Assembly: GCA_031253795.1 (NCBI GenBank)
Contig: JAIRVR010000031.1
Location: forward strand, 62,001 to 126,000
Reading direction: 5' to 3'
Length of the DNA stretch: 64,000 bases
From: Burkholderiaceae bacterium
GTDB taxonomy: Bacteria > Pseudomonadota > Gammaproteobacteria > Burkholderiales > Burkholderiaceae_C
In this document: piece by piece, positions 1-9,527 of the stretch
How positions within the stretch are numbered: position 1 is the first letter of the stretch
Layout of the letters: each line of letters starts with the position of its first letter
Made by a program: the position numbers and the translations under genes
The notes under the pieces: model-generated
What the model saw: the letters and a program-made list of their open reading frames with translations, nothing else
What the model was told of the DNA's origin: nothing
The model's database searches: none

Positions 1-491
1 CGTTGCAGCAGCAGCAGCAGCACGGCAAATTCCTGCAGGGTCAGGTCCAGGCGCTGGCCCGCGCGCTCGGCGCGCCGCCTCGGCAGGTCCAGGACCAGGT
101 CGGCCAGCGCCAGCACCGCTTGGGGCGGTGCGGCAACCCTGCCACGCATCCGCAGCCGGGCACGCGCGACCAGTTCCGGCCCGTGCAGGGGCCGGACCAG
201 ATAGTCCTCGGCGCCGTTGCGCAGGCAGTACAGCTTGGCCTCCGGACTGTCGCATACGCTCACCACGATCACGGGCGCACTGCAGGAAGCGCTCAGGGTT
301 TTCAACAGCATGCGGCTGTGGGGCCAAGGCCAGGCCAGCTCCAGCACCACCAGGCTGTAGCCCCCAGCCTGCGCCATGCGGCAGCCCTGCGCCGCGTCAC
401 GGGCCACGTCGACCTCGAACCCGCTGTGGACCAGCACTTGCTGCAGCGAGGCCAGCGCCGGCATCTGGGCATCTACGACCAGCACCCTCAT
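1..491 (-). CDS. OmpR-type response regulator, 5' part, degenerate receiver
   Basis: Incomplete: the gene runs off the left edge. Read on the minus strand from ATG at 491, preceded by a G-rich ribosome site. The first ~115 residues look like a CheY receiver (start MRVLVVDAQ, then GAEDYLVRPL), followed by the first strand of an OmpR winged-helix domain (DLVLDLPRRRAERAG, LTLQEFAVLLLLL). The usual phospho-acceptor Asp is Glu51 (VVLELAWP), the acidic pair near the N-terminus has only Asp7, and the conserved Lys is Arg100 (YLVRPL). The Ser/Thr switch position is Ser78. It is probably a DNA-binding regulator that is not phosphorylated in the standard way. No sensor kinase lies upstream on this strand within the window. 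Family assignment is firm; the target is unknown. Confidence 0.82.
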   Translation of the reverse strand, partial: MRVLVVDAQMPALASLQQVLVHSGFEVDVARDAAQGCRMAQAGGYSLVVLELAWPWPHSRMLLKTLSASCSAPVIVVSVCDSPEAKLYCLRNGAEDYLVRPLHGPELVARARLRMRGRVAAPPQAVLALADLVLDLPRRRAERAGQRLDLTLQEFAVLLLLLQ

Positions 492-1467
492 GGCCTGCCC
501 CTGCCCCCGCCAGGCATGGCCGCAACTCTCGTACGCCCCACATGTACCGCCCTGCGGCCTGCGTGGACATGCGGTGCGGAACCGCGGGCGCACCGGCCAG
601 ATGCCAGATGGGCCTCCCCCTGCTTCAGATGCGCCCCGGCGCCCCCCTGCCCGGCAAGCCAACGCCATCCGACATCCTTGCTGCGCATGTCCTTACCTTC
701 CTGGATTTTCCCCCGCCCCCTCATCCGGGACGCCGCCAGGCGCACCGGCCGATTGCGCGGTCCCGATTGTCGAAACTGCAACCCATATGGCACGCGACCT
801 GATTGGCAGCGGGCATTCATGACCACAAAAATGCAGGCTAACGCAGGCCCAGGGATTGCGGAATACAGCAACGGTTTTGCTGGCGCAGCGGGACAAGGGC
901 CATCAGAAAATCACAGGTCTGTCTGGCCAATGGCCGCCATGATTCCTGTTCGGCAGGCAATGGCCGCGACAAATGCCTGGATGGAGGCCGATGCCGGTGC
1001 GGGGCCGCCGCCCTGCCGATGGCGTGGACCGGTCTGCGCCAGTCCCTGGCTGCGGCAGCGCCGGCGTCCGCAAAGCGATGGCTTGCACGAGCAGACCTGG
1101 GCTGCACGGCTGCATTGCAGCAGCGGTTCCGCGACGGCACAGGGGATTTTCAGGGGCTGGAATTCGGAGTGCGCCACGGCTATCGGAGGATTCCGCCATT
1201 ACCTCCCGGGATAAACAATTGGCTTGTCTGCAACCATTCAATAATCAGGAATATTCCTGTTTCTCCCTGAAAACGACGATGTGTGTCCTGTACCAGGGCG
1301 CGATCCTTTGATAATCCACGGCCCCGAGCCAGGAAATTCCCGCATATTCACGCCCACCACGGACATGCCCGCAACGGATTATCCGGCCGCATCTGCGTCT
1401 TTTCAGGTCCAGATCGTCGCCACAGCCACCTTGCCCCGCCAGACTGTGGCATCACTCATCCATCAGG
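492..1467. other. Gene-poor gap
   Basis: About 1 kb between the response regulator start and the rpe terminator. Several open frames exist on both strands but none has family motifs or a convincing ribosome site. Positions 1210-1320 are AT-richer than the surroundings and hold a 14-bp palindrome and an 8-bp inverted repeat (1310-1317 with 1376-1383), so control signals are more likely than a gene. Confidence 0.5.
1246..1259. promoter_or_regulatory. Perfect 14-bp palindrome
   Basis: CAGGAATATTCCTG is a perfect palindrome in the AT-rich patch of the gap. It looks like a dimer binding site, but no neighbouring regulator can be assigned to it. Confidence 0.3.
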
Positions 1468-1503
1468 CACAAGGCCCGCAAACGCAAGCCTGCGGGCCTT
1501 GTG
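1468..1503 (-). terminator. Hairpin terminator after rpe
   Basis: Arms of 13 bp (CACAAGGCCCGCA and its exact complement) enclose a 10-nt loop. It sits 17 bp beyond the rpe stop codon in the direction of rpe transcription. There is no clear U-run, so it may be a bidirectional or processing hairpin. Confidence 0.75.
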
Positions 1504-1520
1504 GCATGGGAGTGCTCGGC

Positions 1521-2204
1521 TCAGGCGGCCAGGGCGGACCGCATGGAATCGATGACGGCGCGGTAGTCGGGCTTGCCGAAGATGGCGCTGCCGGACACAA
1601 AGGTGTCGGCGCCGGCGTCGGCCACACGGCGGATATTGTTTTCCTTGATGCCGCCATCCACTTCGAGGCGGATGTCACGGCCGCTGGCCTCGATGCGCTT
1701 GCGCGCAAGTTCGATCTTGCGCAGCGTGCTGTCGATGAAGCTCTGGCCACCGAAGCCCGGGTTGACGCTCATCAGCAGGATGAGGTCGATGTCGTCGATC
1801 ACCCAGTCCAGCACATCCAGCGAAGCGGCTGGATTGAACACCAGGCCGGGACGGGCGCCCTGGGCGCGGATGTTCTGGATGCTGCGGTGCACATGGGCCG
1901 ACGCATCGGGGTGGAAGCTGATGTAGTCGGCGCCGGCCTTGGCAAAGGCCGTGGCCAGTTCGTCCACGGGCTGGACCATGAGGTGGACGTCGATGGGCAC
2001 GGGCTGGCCGTCGGGCGTCTTGGCATGGGGCTTCAAAGCCTCACAGATCATGGGGCCGAATGTGAGGTTGGGCACGTAATGGTTGTCCATCACGTCGAAG
2101 TGAATCCAGTCGGCGCCAGAGGCAATCACGTTGCGGACTTCGTCACCCAGGCGGGCAAAGTCGGCGGACAGGATGGAAGGGGCAATGCGGTAGGTGGGGC
2201 TCAT
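1521..2204 (-). CDS. rpe: Ribulose-phosphate 3-epimerase
   Basis: Interconverts ribulose 5-phosphate and xylulose 5-phosphate in the pentose phosphate pathway and Calvin cycle; cytosolic. The 227-residue protein has the full TIM-barrel signature: [10 protein letters not shown] at the N-terminus, [12 protein letters not shown] and DVHLMV with metal ligands, [12 protein letters not shown], and EVDGGI near the end. I start at [10 protein letters not shown] rather than ten codons earlier because family members begin there. It diverges from apaG with only 36 bp between start codons, so the two promoters must overlap. A strong hairpin follows the gene. Confidence 0.96.
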   Translation of the reverse strand: MSPTYRIAPSILSADFARLGDEVRNVIASGADWIHFDVMDNHYVPNLTFGPMICEALKPHAKTPDGQPVPIDVHLMVQPVDELATAFAKAGADYISFHPDASAHVHRSIQNIRAQGARPGLVFNPAASLDVLDWVIDDIDLILLMSVNPGFGGQSFIDSTLRKIELARKRIEASGRDIRLEVDGGIKENNIRRVADAGADTFVSGSAIFGKPDYRAVIDSMRSALAA

Positions 2205-2240
2205 GGCCAGGATTGTCGCAGTTACGCTTAACATTCACAC

Positions 2241-2648
2241 ATGCCCATGAACGAGTTCCAGGTCCGGGTGCGCCCCACATTCCTCACGGAGCAATCGGCT
2301 CCGGCGGCCGGGGTCTATGCCTTTTCCTACACGATCACCATCACCAATACCGGCCAGGTGCCGGGGCAGCTGATCGCGCGCCACTGGATCATCACCAACG
2401 AACTGGGCCATGTCGAAGAGGTCAAGGGCCTGGGCGTGGTCGGACGCCAGCCCCTGCTGCAGCCCGGTGAATCCTTCGAGTACACCAGTGGCTGCCAGTT
2501 GCGCACGCCCAATGGCAGCATGCAGGGGAGCTACCTGTGCATCAGCCATGAAGGCGAGGTTTTCGAGTGCGGCATACCGCGCTTCGCCCTGCAGTCGGGC
2601 GCCGACCGCGGCAGCTTTCCGGACCCTGACAGCCGCGTGCTGCACTGA
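2241..2648 (+). CDS. apaG: ApaG domain protein
   Basis: A 135-residue protein of the ApaG/Co2+-MgEfflux-linked fold (a fibronectin-III-like beta sandwich, function still unclear in bacteria). Family motifs visible include YTITITNTG, ARHWIITNELG, VGRQPLLQPGESFEYTSG and GSYLCISHEGEVFE. ATG at 2241 and 2247 are both usable; most homologues fit the second (MNEFQV). It is divergent from rpe, an arrangement seen often in this family of bacteria, and followed by the Gcr-type gene in the same direction. Confidence 0.93.
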   Translation: MPMNEFQVRVRPTFLTEQSAPAAGVYAFSYTITITNTGQVPGQLIARHWIITNELGHVEEVKGLGVVGRQPLLQPGESFEYTSGCQLRTPNGSMQGSYLCISHEGEVFECGIPRFALQSGADRGSFPDPDSRVLH

Positions 2649-2714
2649 GCGGCGGCCGAGACCCGCCCGCGCGCAGCCGCCATACTCTGCTCCTGCGTTG
2701 CGCACCCTGTCTTC

Positions 2715-4691
2715 ATGAAGCGAATCACCCTAGACCTGCCCGGCCTGCTGGCCGCGCTCGATCCAGAGGCCGATCTGGCCCACCGCCATCTGTGGCTCAT
2801 CCACCTGCTCGAATGGGTGCGTGCACCCAAGCCCTCGGTGGACGCAGCCGTGCAGCGCGTGCAGTTGCTGGTCGATGCCTTCGAGGCCGATCCGGCCGCA
2901 CGCCAGCGCCTGCAGGCCTGGTGGCTGCGCTTCATCGAGACCGTGGACATCACGGCACTGCTGGCGGATTTCGGTTTCGCGCCGCGCACCAACATGTTCA
3001 GCGAGCTGTCCGAGCGCGTGCGCTACAAGCTGCTGCCCAGCACGCCCGAAACCGTCGATGCCTCCGAGCTGTTCATGCTGGCCATGCCCGACGAGTTCGA
3101 CGCGCGCTGGCTGCATGCGCTGGACGCTGGCCTGCTCGACCGCATCGCGGCCCTGCTGGTGGCGGGCGAACCCGGTGCCGAGGCCCAGGGCAGCACCTTC
3201 TGGCAGCACAGCCTGCTGGGCGCCATCACCTATTGCGCGGGCCAGATCCTGTCCACGGGCTTTGCGCCCGAGCTGCGCCTGCGCATGGACGAGCAGGCGC
3301 GCAATGACCAGCCCTTCCATGCACTGATCCACGACGTGGAAAGCCTGCGCGTGGAAGTGCTGCATGCGCTGCGCACCAACGACCGGCGCGACGCGGCCGA
3401 GGCCCGGCTGCGCGAGCGCCTCGACGCATGCCGCGCGGCCGTGACCTCGGTCTACGCGCATTTCGAGTCCGAAGGCATTTCGGTGGGCCTGGTGTTCCGC
3501 CTGCGCCAGCTGCGCGCGCGCATCCTGCGCGTGCGCAGGCTGCTCGACTGCCTGCTGGCCGACAACCGCGCGACCGAAACCGCCGACCTGCTGGCCAACC
3601 TGGTATCGGTGGGCATAGAGCGGCGCAGCCTGCGCGCGCTGCTGGCCACGAATACCTCGCTGCTGGCCGCCAAGGTGGCCGAGCGCAGCGCCGAAACCGG
3701 TGAGCACTACATCACGCGCACGGGCAAGGAATACCTGTCCATGGTCACCAAGGCCGCGGGCGGCGGCTTCGTGATGGCCTTCACCACGCTGATGAAGTTC
3801 GCGCTCTACGCGCTGGGTCTTTCGGCATTCTGGGGAGGCCTGGCGGCCGGCATCAACTACTCCATCAGCTTCGTGCTGATCCAGCTGTTGCATTTCACGG
3901 TGGCCACCAAGCAGCCGGCCATGACGGCCCCGGCCATGGCCGCCAAGCTCAAGGACTTGCGCGCCAGCGAAGCCATCGAGGAATTCGTGGACGAGGTGGC
4001 CCACCTGGTGCGCTCCCAGGTGGCAGCCGTGCTGGGCAATGTACTGGTGGTGTTTCCCATGGTGCTGCTGCTGTCCCTGGGCTATGCCCAGCTCTTCGGC
4101 CACACGCCCATCGATGCACCGCACTCCATTGCCGTGCTGGATTCCCTGAGCCTGCTGGGCCTGTCGCCGCTGTTCGCGGCCTTCACGGGCGTGCTGCTGT
4201 TCGCCAGCAGCCTGATCGCGGGCTGGGCCGAGAACTGGTTCGTGCTGCGCCGCATCGACTCGGTGATCCGCTACAACCCCGGCATCACGCGCTGGCTCGG
4301 CGCGCGGCGTGCCGACCGCTGGGCCCACTTCTGGCGCCGCCACATCTCGGGCCTGGCCGCCAATGTTTCGCTGGGCATGATGCTGGGACTGGTGCCCGCC
4401 TTCGCGGGCTTCTTCGGCCTGGGGCTGGAGGTGCGCCACGTGACACTGTCGGCCGGCCAGATCGGGGCCGCCAGTGCCGCCCTGGGCTGGGAGGTGCTGC
4501 ACTCCAACATCTTCTGGTGGGCCATCGCCCTACTTCCGGTCAATGGCGCGCTGAACGTCACTGTCAGCTTTTATCTGGCATTCCGCGTGGCCCTGAGGGC
4601 ACACAATGTCAGCGGAGTGGACCGATCGCGCATCTATGCGGCCATACGCCGCCGCCTGCGCACGGCGCCGCTGAGCTTCTTCCGCCCCTGA
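2715..4691 (+). CDS. Gcr-type 'site-specific recombinase' membrane protein
   Basis: The 658-residue protein matches the family named after the gonococcal crossover (gcr) gene. The label 'site-specific recombinase' is historical. What I see is a ~330-residue Arg/Leu-rich helical N-terminal half (for example LRQLRARILRVRRLLDCLL) followed by several hydrophobic segments in the C-terminal half (around residues 355-400, 440-460, 480-510, 560-620), with no tyrosine- or serine-recombinase catalytic motif. It is therefore better described as a polytopic inner-membrane protein of unknown role. It follows apaG by 66 bp and could share its transcript. Confidence 0.75.
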   Translation: MKRITLDLPGLLAALDPEADLAHRHLWLIHLLEWVRAPKPSVDAAVQRVQLLVDAFEADPAARQRLQAWWLRFIETVDITALLADFGFAPRTNMFSELSERVRYKLLPSTPETVDASELFMLAMPDEFDARWLHALDAGLLDRIAALLVAGEPGAEAQGSTFWQHSLLGAITYCAGQILSTGFAPELRLRMDEQARNDQPFHALIHDVESLRVEVLHALRTNDRRDAAEARLRERLDACRAAVTSVYAHFESEGISVGLVFRLRQLRARILRVRRLLDCLLADNRATETADLLANLVSVGIERRSLRALLATNTSLLAAKVAERSAETGEHYITRTGKEYLSMVTKAAGGGFVMAFTTLMKFALYALGLSAFWGGLAAGINYSISFVLIQLLHFTVATKQPAMTAPAMAAKLKDLRASEAIEEFVDEVAHLVRSQVAAVLGNVLVVFPMVLLLSLGYAQLFGHTPIDAPHSIAVLDSLSLLGLSPLFAAFTGVLLFASSLIAGWAENWFVLRRIDSVIRYNPGITRWLGARRADRWAHFWRRHISGLAANVSLGMMLGLVPAFAGFFGLGLEVRHVTLSAGQIGAASAALGWEVLHSNIFWWAIALLPVNGALNVTVSFYLAFRVALRAHNVSGVDRSRIYAAIRRRLRTAPLSFFRP

Positions 4692-4878
4692 ACTGCGCAC
4701 GGGCGCGGAACCTTCGTGCTGGCATGCCCGCCAGGCCTTCGGGCCGGCGGCCTGCCAGTGGATCGCCATCGAGGCGTCCCGGCGCGCAATCGCCCGGATG
4801 CCAGGACCACCGCCACGCGCGCGCAGGTCCTGCTGCGCCTCGCTTCCGAGCCGCTGGCTCGCCCGAAAGGACATGCTG

Positions 4879-6141
4879 ATGAGTGAATTGCTGAGCTTGT
4901 GGGAACCCTGGCTGCGCCCGTCTGCGGGCCTGGCCACCGTGCAGTGGTCACTGCTGCTGGCTGTGGCCACCATGGTCGGCTATGCCTGCCAGCGCCATGC
5001 GGCCCTGCCCAAGGTGGTCGGCTATTCGCTGGTGGGCGGCATTGCCGGCCTCATCGGCTTCGGCTCCAATACGGCCTGGCCGCTGCAGGGCACGGGCCTG
5101 TTCCTGCTGGAGCTGGGCGTGGCCATCGTGCTGTTCGAATGCGGCGGCCGGATCACGCTGCGCTGGTTCCGCCACAACCCCATGGTGCTGGTGCAAAGCG
5201 TGGCCGAGTCCGCGCTGACATACTTCCTGGTGTCGCTGGTGCTGGGCGGGCTGGGCGTGGCCCCCGAGGTGGCCGGACCGCTGGCCCTGGTGGCCATGGC
5301 GGCCTCGCCCCTGGTGCTGACGCGCGTGGTGGCCGACATGCGCGCAGCCGGCGCCGTGACCGACCGCGGCCTGGTGCTGGCCACGCTGTCCACGCTGTAT
5401 GCGCTGGCCCTGGGCAGCGCCAAGGCAGGCATGCTGACCCAGCCCAAAGCGGGGTTCGTGGCATCGATCATGCCGGTGCTGGTGGTGCTTGGCGTCTCGG
5501 TGGCGGTGGCCCTGGTGCTGGCCCTGTTGATGCGCCTGGCACTGCGCTTCATGAGCCCGGCCAGCGAGAACACCTCCATCCTCATCCTGGCCCTGATTGC
5601 GGCCAGCGTGCCCCTGACCTCCTACCTGGGTGGCTCGGCGCCGCTGGCGGGCCTTTTGGGCGGCATTTTGCTCAAGCAGTTCAATCCCCGGCCCTGGGCC
5701 TGGCCGCGCCAGCTGGGCACGGCGGCCTCGCTGCTGACCATGCTGATGTTCGTGCTGGTCTCCACGGTGGCCGCGCAGGCCGACTGGAGCGCGCCTGTGG
5801 CCGGCGTGGTGGGTGCCGTGATCCTGGCGCGCCTGGTGGCCAAGACCCTGGGCGTGGCCGTGGGCAATGTGGGCACGGGCGCCAATTGGCGCCAGGCCTT
5901 CTGGGTGGGCTGCGCCATGGCCCCCATGTCCTCGGTGGCCCTGTTGATCGCCTCGCAGTTCGTGGCGGCAGCACCGGACCTGGGTGCGCAGATCGCCGGC
6001 GTGGCCCTGCCCACCATTCTCGTGATGGAGGTGCTGGGTGCCGCCCTGGCCACCGTGGCCATCTACCGCTCGGGCGAAAGCTCCCGCCCTTGGAAGCCGC
6101 TGAGCCGATCGAATACCGCAGGAGATGAACGTGAGTCTTGA
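4879..6141 (+). CDS. Cation:proton antiporter (CPA2-type)
   Basis: A 420-residue integral membrane protein with about 12 hydrophobic segments, resembling the membrane domain of KefB/KefC-like cation:proton antiporters. Typical stretches are [29 protein letters not shown], and [18 protein letters not shown]. There is no C-terminal RCK/TrkA nucleotide-binding domain, so it is a bare exchanger. I chose ATG 4879 because the AAGGA site lies about 8 nt upstream; the in-frame ATG at 4873 is too close to it. The last 17 bases overlap the next gene, suggesting translational coupling. The transported ion cannot be told from sequence. Confidence 0.85.
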   Translation: MSELLSLWEPWLRPSAGLATVQWSLLLAVATMVGYACQRHAALPKVVGYSLVGGIAGLIGFGSNTAWPLQGTGLFLLELGVAIVLFECGGRITLRWFRHNPMVLVQSVAESALTYFLVSLVLGGLGVAPEVAGPLALVAMAASPLVLTRVVADMRAAGAVTDRGLVLATLSTLYALALGSAKAGMLTQPKAGFVASIMPVLVVLGVSVAVALVLALLMRLALRFMSPASENTSILILALIAASVPLTSYLGGSAPLAGLLGGILLKQFNPRPWAWPRQLGTAASLLTMLMFVLVSTVAAQADWSAPVAGVVGAVILARLVAKTLGVAVGNVGTGANWRQAFWVGCAMAPMSSVALLIASQFVAAAPDLGAQIAGVALPTILVMEVLGAALATVAIYRSGESSRPWKPLSRSNTAGDERES

Positions 6142-7255
6142 AGCCTTCAACTCGTCCGAACCGCTGACCCTGGGCGTGGAGCTGGAGCTGCAGCTGGTCA
6201 ACACCCACGACTACGACCTGGCCCCCTATGCCGAGGACATGCTGCGCCTCATGCTCAAGAACCCGCTGCCAGGCAGCGTGGTGCCCGAGATGACGAACAG
6301 CATGATCGAAATCTCGACCAGCGTCTGCCACTCGGCCTCCGAGGTGCTGGGCCAGCTCAGCCAGATCCGCGATGCCCTGGTGCGCAGCGCCGACAAGCTC
6401 AACATCGCCGTGGTCGGCGGCGGCACCCATCCATTCCAGCAATGGCATGAGCGGCGCATCTACGACAAGCCGCGCTTTCAGGAGCTGTCCCAGCTCTATG
6501 GCTATCTGTCCAAGCAGTTCACCATTTTCGGCCAGCACGTGCACATCGGCTGCCCCGATGCCGATGCGGCCCTGCTCATGCTGCACCGCATGTCGCGCTA
6601 CATACCGCACTTCATCGCGCTGTCGGCGTCCAGCCCCTATGTGCAGGGCCATGACACGGCCTTCGACTCGGCACGGCTCAACTCGGTGTTCGCCTTCCCG
6701 CTGTCGGGCCGCGCGCCCTGCGTGCTGCACTGGAACGAGTTCGAGCAGTACTTCGAGAAGATGACGCGCACGGGCGTGGTCAAGAGCATGAAGGACTTCT
6801 ACTGGGACATCCGGCCCAAGCCCGAGTTCGGCACCATCGAGATCCGCGTCTTCGACACGCCGCTGACCATCGAACGGGCCGCGGCCCTGGCCGGCTACGT
6901 GCAGGCCCTGGCCGCCTGGTTCATGGACACCCAGCCCTTCACGCCCGACGAGGACGACTACCTGGTCTACACCTACAACCGTTTCCAGGCCTGCCGCTTC
7001 GGCCTGGAGGCGGTCTATGTGGACCCGGCCTCGGGCGAGCACATGCCGCTGTCCGAGCACATCCTCAAGACCATGGATGCCGTGGCCGACTACGCGGCGC
7101 GCCACGGCGCGGCCCCGGCATTGCATCTGCTGCGCAGCGACGTGGCCGCCGGCAGCAACGATGCACGCTGGCTGCGCGAGCGCCAGCGCGAGGAGCAGTT
7201 GCTGGCCGAGGTCAGCCGGCAGGCCGCGCAGCGCTTTCGCGGCACACCGGTCTAG
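6125..7255 (+). CDS. YbdK-type carboxylate-amine ligase
   Basis: A 376-residue member of the GCS2/YbdK family, whose E. coli member has weak glutamate-cysteine ligase activity. Motifs: [13 protein letters not shown] at the N-terminus (the Mg/ATP-binding GVE-E box), [31 protein letters not shown], and [12 protein letters not shown]. The gene starts inside the end of the antiporter gene, so the two are probably made together. True substrate is uncertain: YbdK-family proteins are not necessarily the main gamma-glutamylcysteine synthetase. Confidence 0.9.
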   Translation: MNVSLEAFNSSEPLTLGVELELQLVNTHDYDLAPYAEDMLRLMLKNPLPGSVVPEMTNSMIEISTSVCHSASEVLGQLSQIRDALVRSADKLNIAVVGGGTHPFQQWHERRIYDKPRFQELSQLYGYLSKQFTIFGQHVHIGCPDADAALLMLHRMSRYIPHFIALSASSPYVQGHDTAFDSARLNSVFAFPLSGRAPCVLHWNEFEQYFEKMTRTGVVKSMKDFYWDIRPKPEFGTIEIRVFDTPLTIERAAALAGYVQALAAWFMDTQPFTPDEDDYLVYTYNRFQACRFGLEAVYVDPASGEHMPLSEHILKTMDAVADYAARHGAAPALHLLRSDVAAGSNDARWLRERQREEQLLAEVSRQAAQRFRGTPV

Positions 7256-7264
7256 GACTTCGGC

Positions 7265-9403
7265 TCAGGGCAGGATGGCCGCCGCGCGCGCCGCGGCGAT
7301 CTGGGCATCGGCGTCACGCTGCAGCAGCAGGCGCTGACGCACCAGGTCCTGGGCTGCGGCCGTGACGGCGCTCACATAGCCGTCCTGGCTGCCATAGAGC
7401 TCTTGCAGCGACGGCCGTCCGTCGCCGGCGGCCAGGCGTGCGGCGCGCGTCTTGTGGAAGGGGATGAAGCTGCCCGTGAGATTGGACAGGTCCACGATGC
7501 CCGGCGTGGCCACGTAGTTGAACTCCAGGCTGGTGCCCAGCGGCGCCCTGGCCTCCACGCCGCGTATGCCTGCACGCGTGAGGCCCGTGGCGGGGTCGAC
7601 CTGGGGCACGAGGATGGCGTAGTCCTTGCCCGTGGCGCGCGGCGGCAGCAGGGTGGCGATGCCCGATTCATCCTGGGGCAGGTACTGCGGGCCGAAATCC
7701 AGCAGCGAAAAGCCGTTGTGACGCGCCAGGTAGCTGAACTCGGGAATCGGCGTGGCCACGCCGCCCACGTTCCAGCTCAGCCCTTTCATGGCGGGGAACA
7801 CCAGCTTGTCCGGGCGCACCAGGCTGCCGTCCGCCAGCTTGGGGACCTGGCTGGCCGGTGGCTCCGTGCCGCGCACCACCCAGTCCTCCAGCGCGATGAA
7901 CAGCGCGCGGAAGGTGTCGTTGAAATGCACCACCGTGCCGGCGGGATAGACATTGCGCGTGGGCGCATAGGCGATGCTGGCTGTTCCGCCCGCACCGCCA
8001 TGCTGGGTGCTGGCGTAGTAGTAGATGCGTGCATTGGCGGGCTGGGCGATGTCGCGCAGGCCGTTGGCGTCGGTCAGCACGGGCGAGCCCTGCAACTGCC
8101 AGAATTCGGTGCCCGACAGGCCCAGGAAGAACTTGGGACAGGTGGCCGTGGCCTCGCAGCGCTTCATCACGCCGCCCTGGCGACCACTGACCTCGTCGCT
8201 GTAGTCCCTGTCCAGCCCGCGCGGCGCGGTCTGCCCGAAGGCCGTGTGGTCGGTGCGCAGGCCGCCGCCACCGCCAGGCACGGCAAAGCGGGTGTTGATA
8301 TGCGTCTGGCGCGCGGCCACATGGGCGTAGATGCCGTCGAAGACCTTGCCGCCGGACAGCGCCTGGTTGAAGCCCAGGTGCAGAAAGGTCTTCATGGCAT
8401 TGCCTGATTGCGAGGTGCCCTGGCCTATGGTGTGCGTGATGCGCCCGGCCAGGGGATTGGGTTTGCCATCGGCGTCCGTGGCCTGGCTGCGGAAAAATCC
8501 CACTGTATCGCGCAGCGCGGCCAGGCCCACGCCCATGACCTTGGGATCCTTGGCCACGTAGACCAGTTCATAGAGGTACTGCGGATCGAAGCCCCCCTGC
8601 AGGCAGACGCTGGTGGCGCTGGGTGTGCCGGGGAAGGGGTTGGTCGTGCTGTCGCAGCTGGCGAACTTCCATGCGCTGGCGGGCACGGGCTGGCGCGCAT
8701 CGGTCTCGTTGATGCGCCGGGTCAGCGAATAGCCGGCCTGGGTGTTGTCGAGACTGGCAGGCTCGTACGGGATCATGGTGCCATTGAACACGCCGCCCGG
8801 CAGGGACATGGATGGCGTGGCGGCCGTGGGAACCAGTTCGGTGCGGTAGCTGCCCGTGATGCTGCTGCCGTCCTTGTTGCGCGCCACGGGCACGGTCACG
8901 GTCAGGCGCGCCGGCGAGCTCTTGGGCACATCGCCCTGCCACGCCGAATACAGCAGCACATAGCCGCGTTCCAGATAGACGGCATCGGCCGGCGTGGCCG
9001 CGGGGTTGGGCATGGTCAGGATGTTGCCGCGGTTGGGCGCGTCGTAGCGCAGCACGCCGCTGGCCTTGGACATGTCCCTGGGCTTGAGCATGACGAAGTC
9101 CGTGCTGTACTCCACCATGCCGCGTGCGTTGACGGGCGCCAGCGCCAGGTCCTGGATCACGGCATTGCGGGAGTCCCTCGGGTCCAGCTCGCCGCGCAGC
9201 ACGCCCGTCACTTTTTCATAGGCGCCGACATTGCCGTAGCTGCCGGCAAAGTCCTCGGTGGCGCTGATGCTCAGCTGCATGCGTGGCGCCGAGGCGCCGG
9301 GTGCCGAGTCGCTGCCGCCGCAGGCGGCCAGCAGGCCTGTCGTGGCCAGGGCGGCGGCCAGGCCGGCCCGCCGGACCCCGGTGCCGGGGATGGATGTTTT
9401 CAT
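7265..9403 (-). CDS. Secreted lipoprotein with alpha/beta-hydrolase domain
   Basis: A 712-residue protein. The N-terminus has a signal sequence ending in the lipobox LLAACGG, so it should be lipid-anchored and exported. The body resembles the 'alpha/beta hydrolase domain' family of large exported proteins: GQGTSQSGNAMKTFLHLGFN gives the nucleophile elbow-like GTSQSG around residue 300, and FLGLSGTEFWQLQGSP is typical. The start at ATG 9403 follows a good AGGAGAC site. It lies 124 bp behind the Bug protein gene in the same direction, so it may hydrolyse an ester or polymer whose product is taken up by that system. Substrate unknown. Confidence 0.78.
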   Translation of the reverse strand: MKTSIPGTGVRRAGLAAALATTGLLAACGGSDSAPGASAPRMQLSISATEDFAGSYGNVGAYEKVTGVLRGELDPRDSRNAVIQDLALAPVNARGMVEYSTDFVMLKPRDMSKASGVLRYDAPNRGNILTMPNPAATPADAVYLERGYVLLYSAWQGDVPKSSPARLTVTVPVARNKDGSSITGSYRTELVPTAATPSMSLPGGVFNGTMIPYEPASLDNTQAGYSLTRRINETDARQPVPASAWKFASCDSTTNPFPGTPSATSVCLQGGFDPQYLYELVYVAKDPKVMGVGLAALRDTVGFFRSQATDADGKPNPLAGRITHTIGQGTSQSGNAMKTFLHLGFNQALSGGKVFDGIYAHVAARQTHINTRFAVPGGGGGLRTDHTAFGQTAPRGLDRDYSDEVSGRQGGVMKRCEATATCPKFFLGLSGTEFWQLQGSPVLTDANGLRDIAQPANARIYYYASTQHGGAGGTASIAYAPTRNVYPAGTVVHFNDTFRALFIALEDWVVRGTEPPASQVPKLADGSLVRPDKLVFPAMKGLSWNVGGVATPIPEFSYLARHNGFSLLDFGPQYLPQDESGIATLLPPRATGKDYAILVPQVDPATGLTRAGIRGVEARAPLGTSLEFNYVATPGIVDLSNLTGSFIPFHKTRAARLAAGDGRPSLQELYGSQDGYVSAVTAAAQDLVRQRLLLQRDADAQIAAARAAAILP

Positions 9404-9527
9404 GTCTTGTCTCCTGAATGGTTGTGTCGAGGCGCGGGCAAGGCTCCGCCCCGGCTGCCGTGCGCTGCGGCATCCCTGGAGCGGAGAAAGAAACGGGACG
9501 ATGGAGAGCGCGGCGCGCCCCCGGGGC

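Noticed and set aside
838-1241. Overlapping open frames on both strands in the left gap
   Set aside because: No ribosome site or family motif; composition like random high-GC frames.
2730-4502. 590-codon open frame opposite the Gcr-type gene
   Set aside because: Gln/His/Gly-rich shadow of high-GC coding sequence; no motif, and the plus strand has a recognisable protein.
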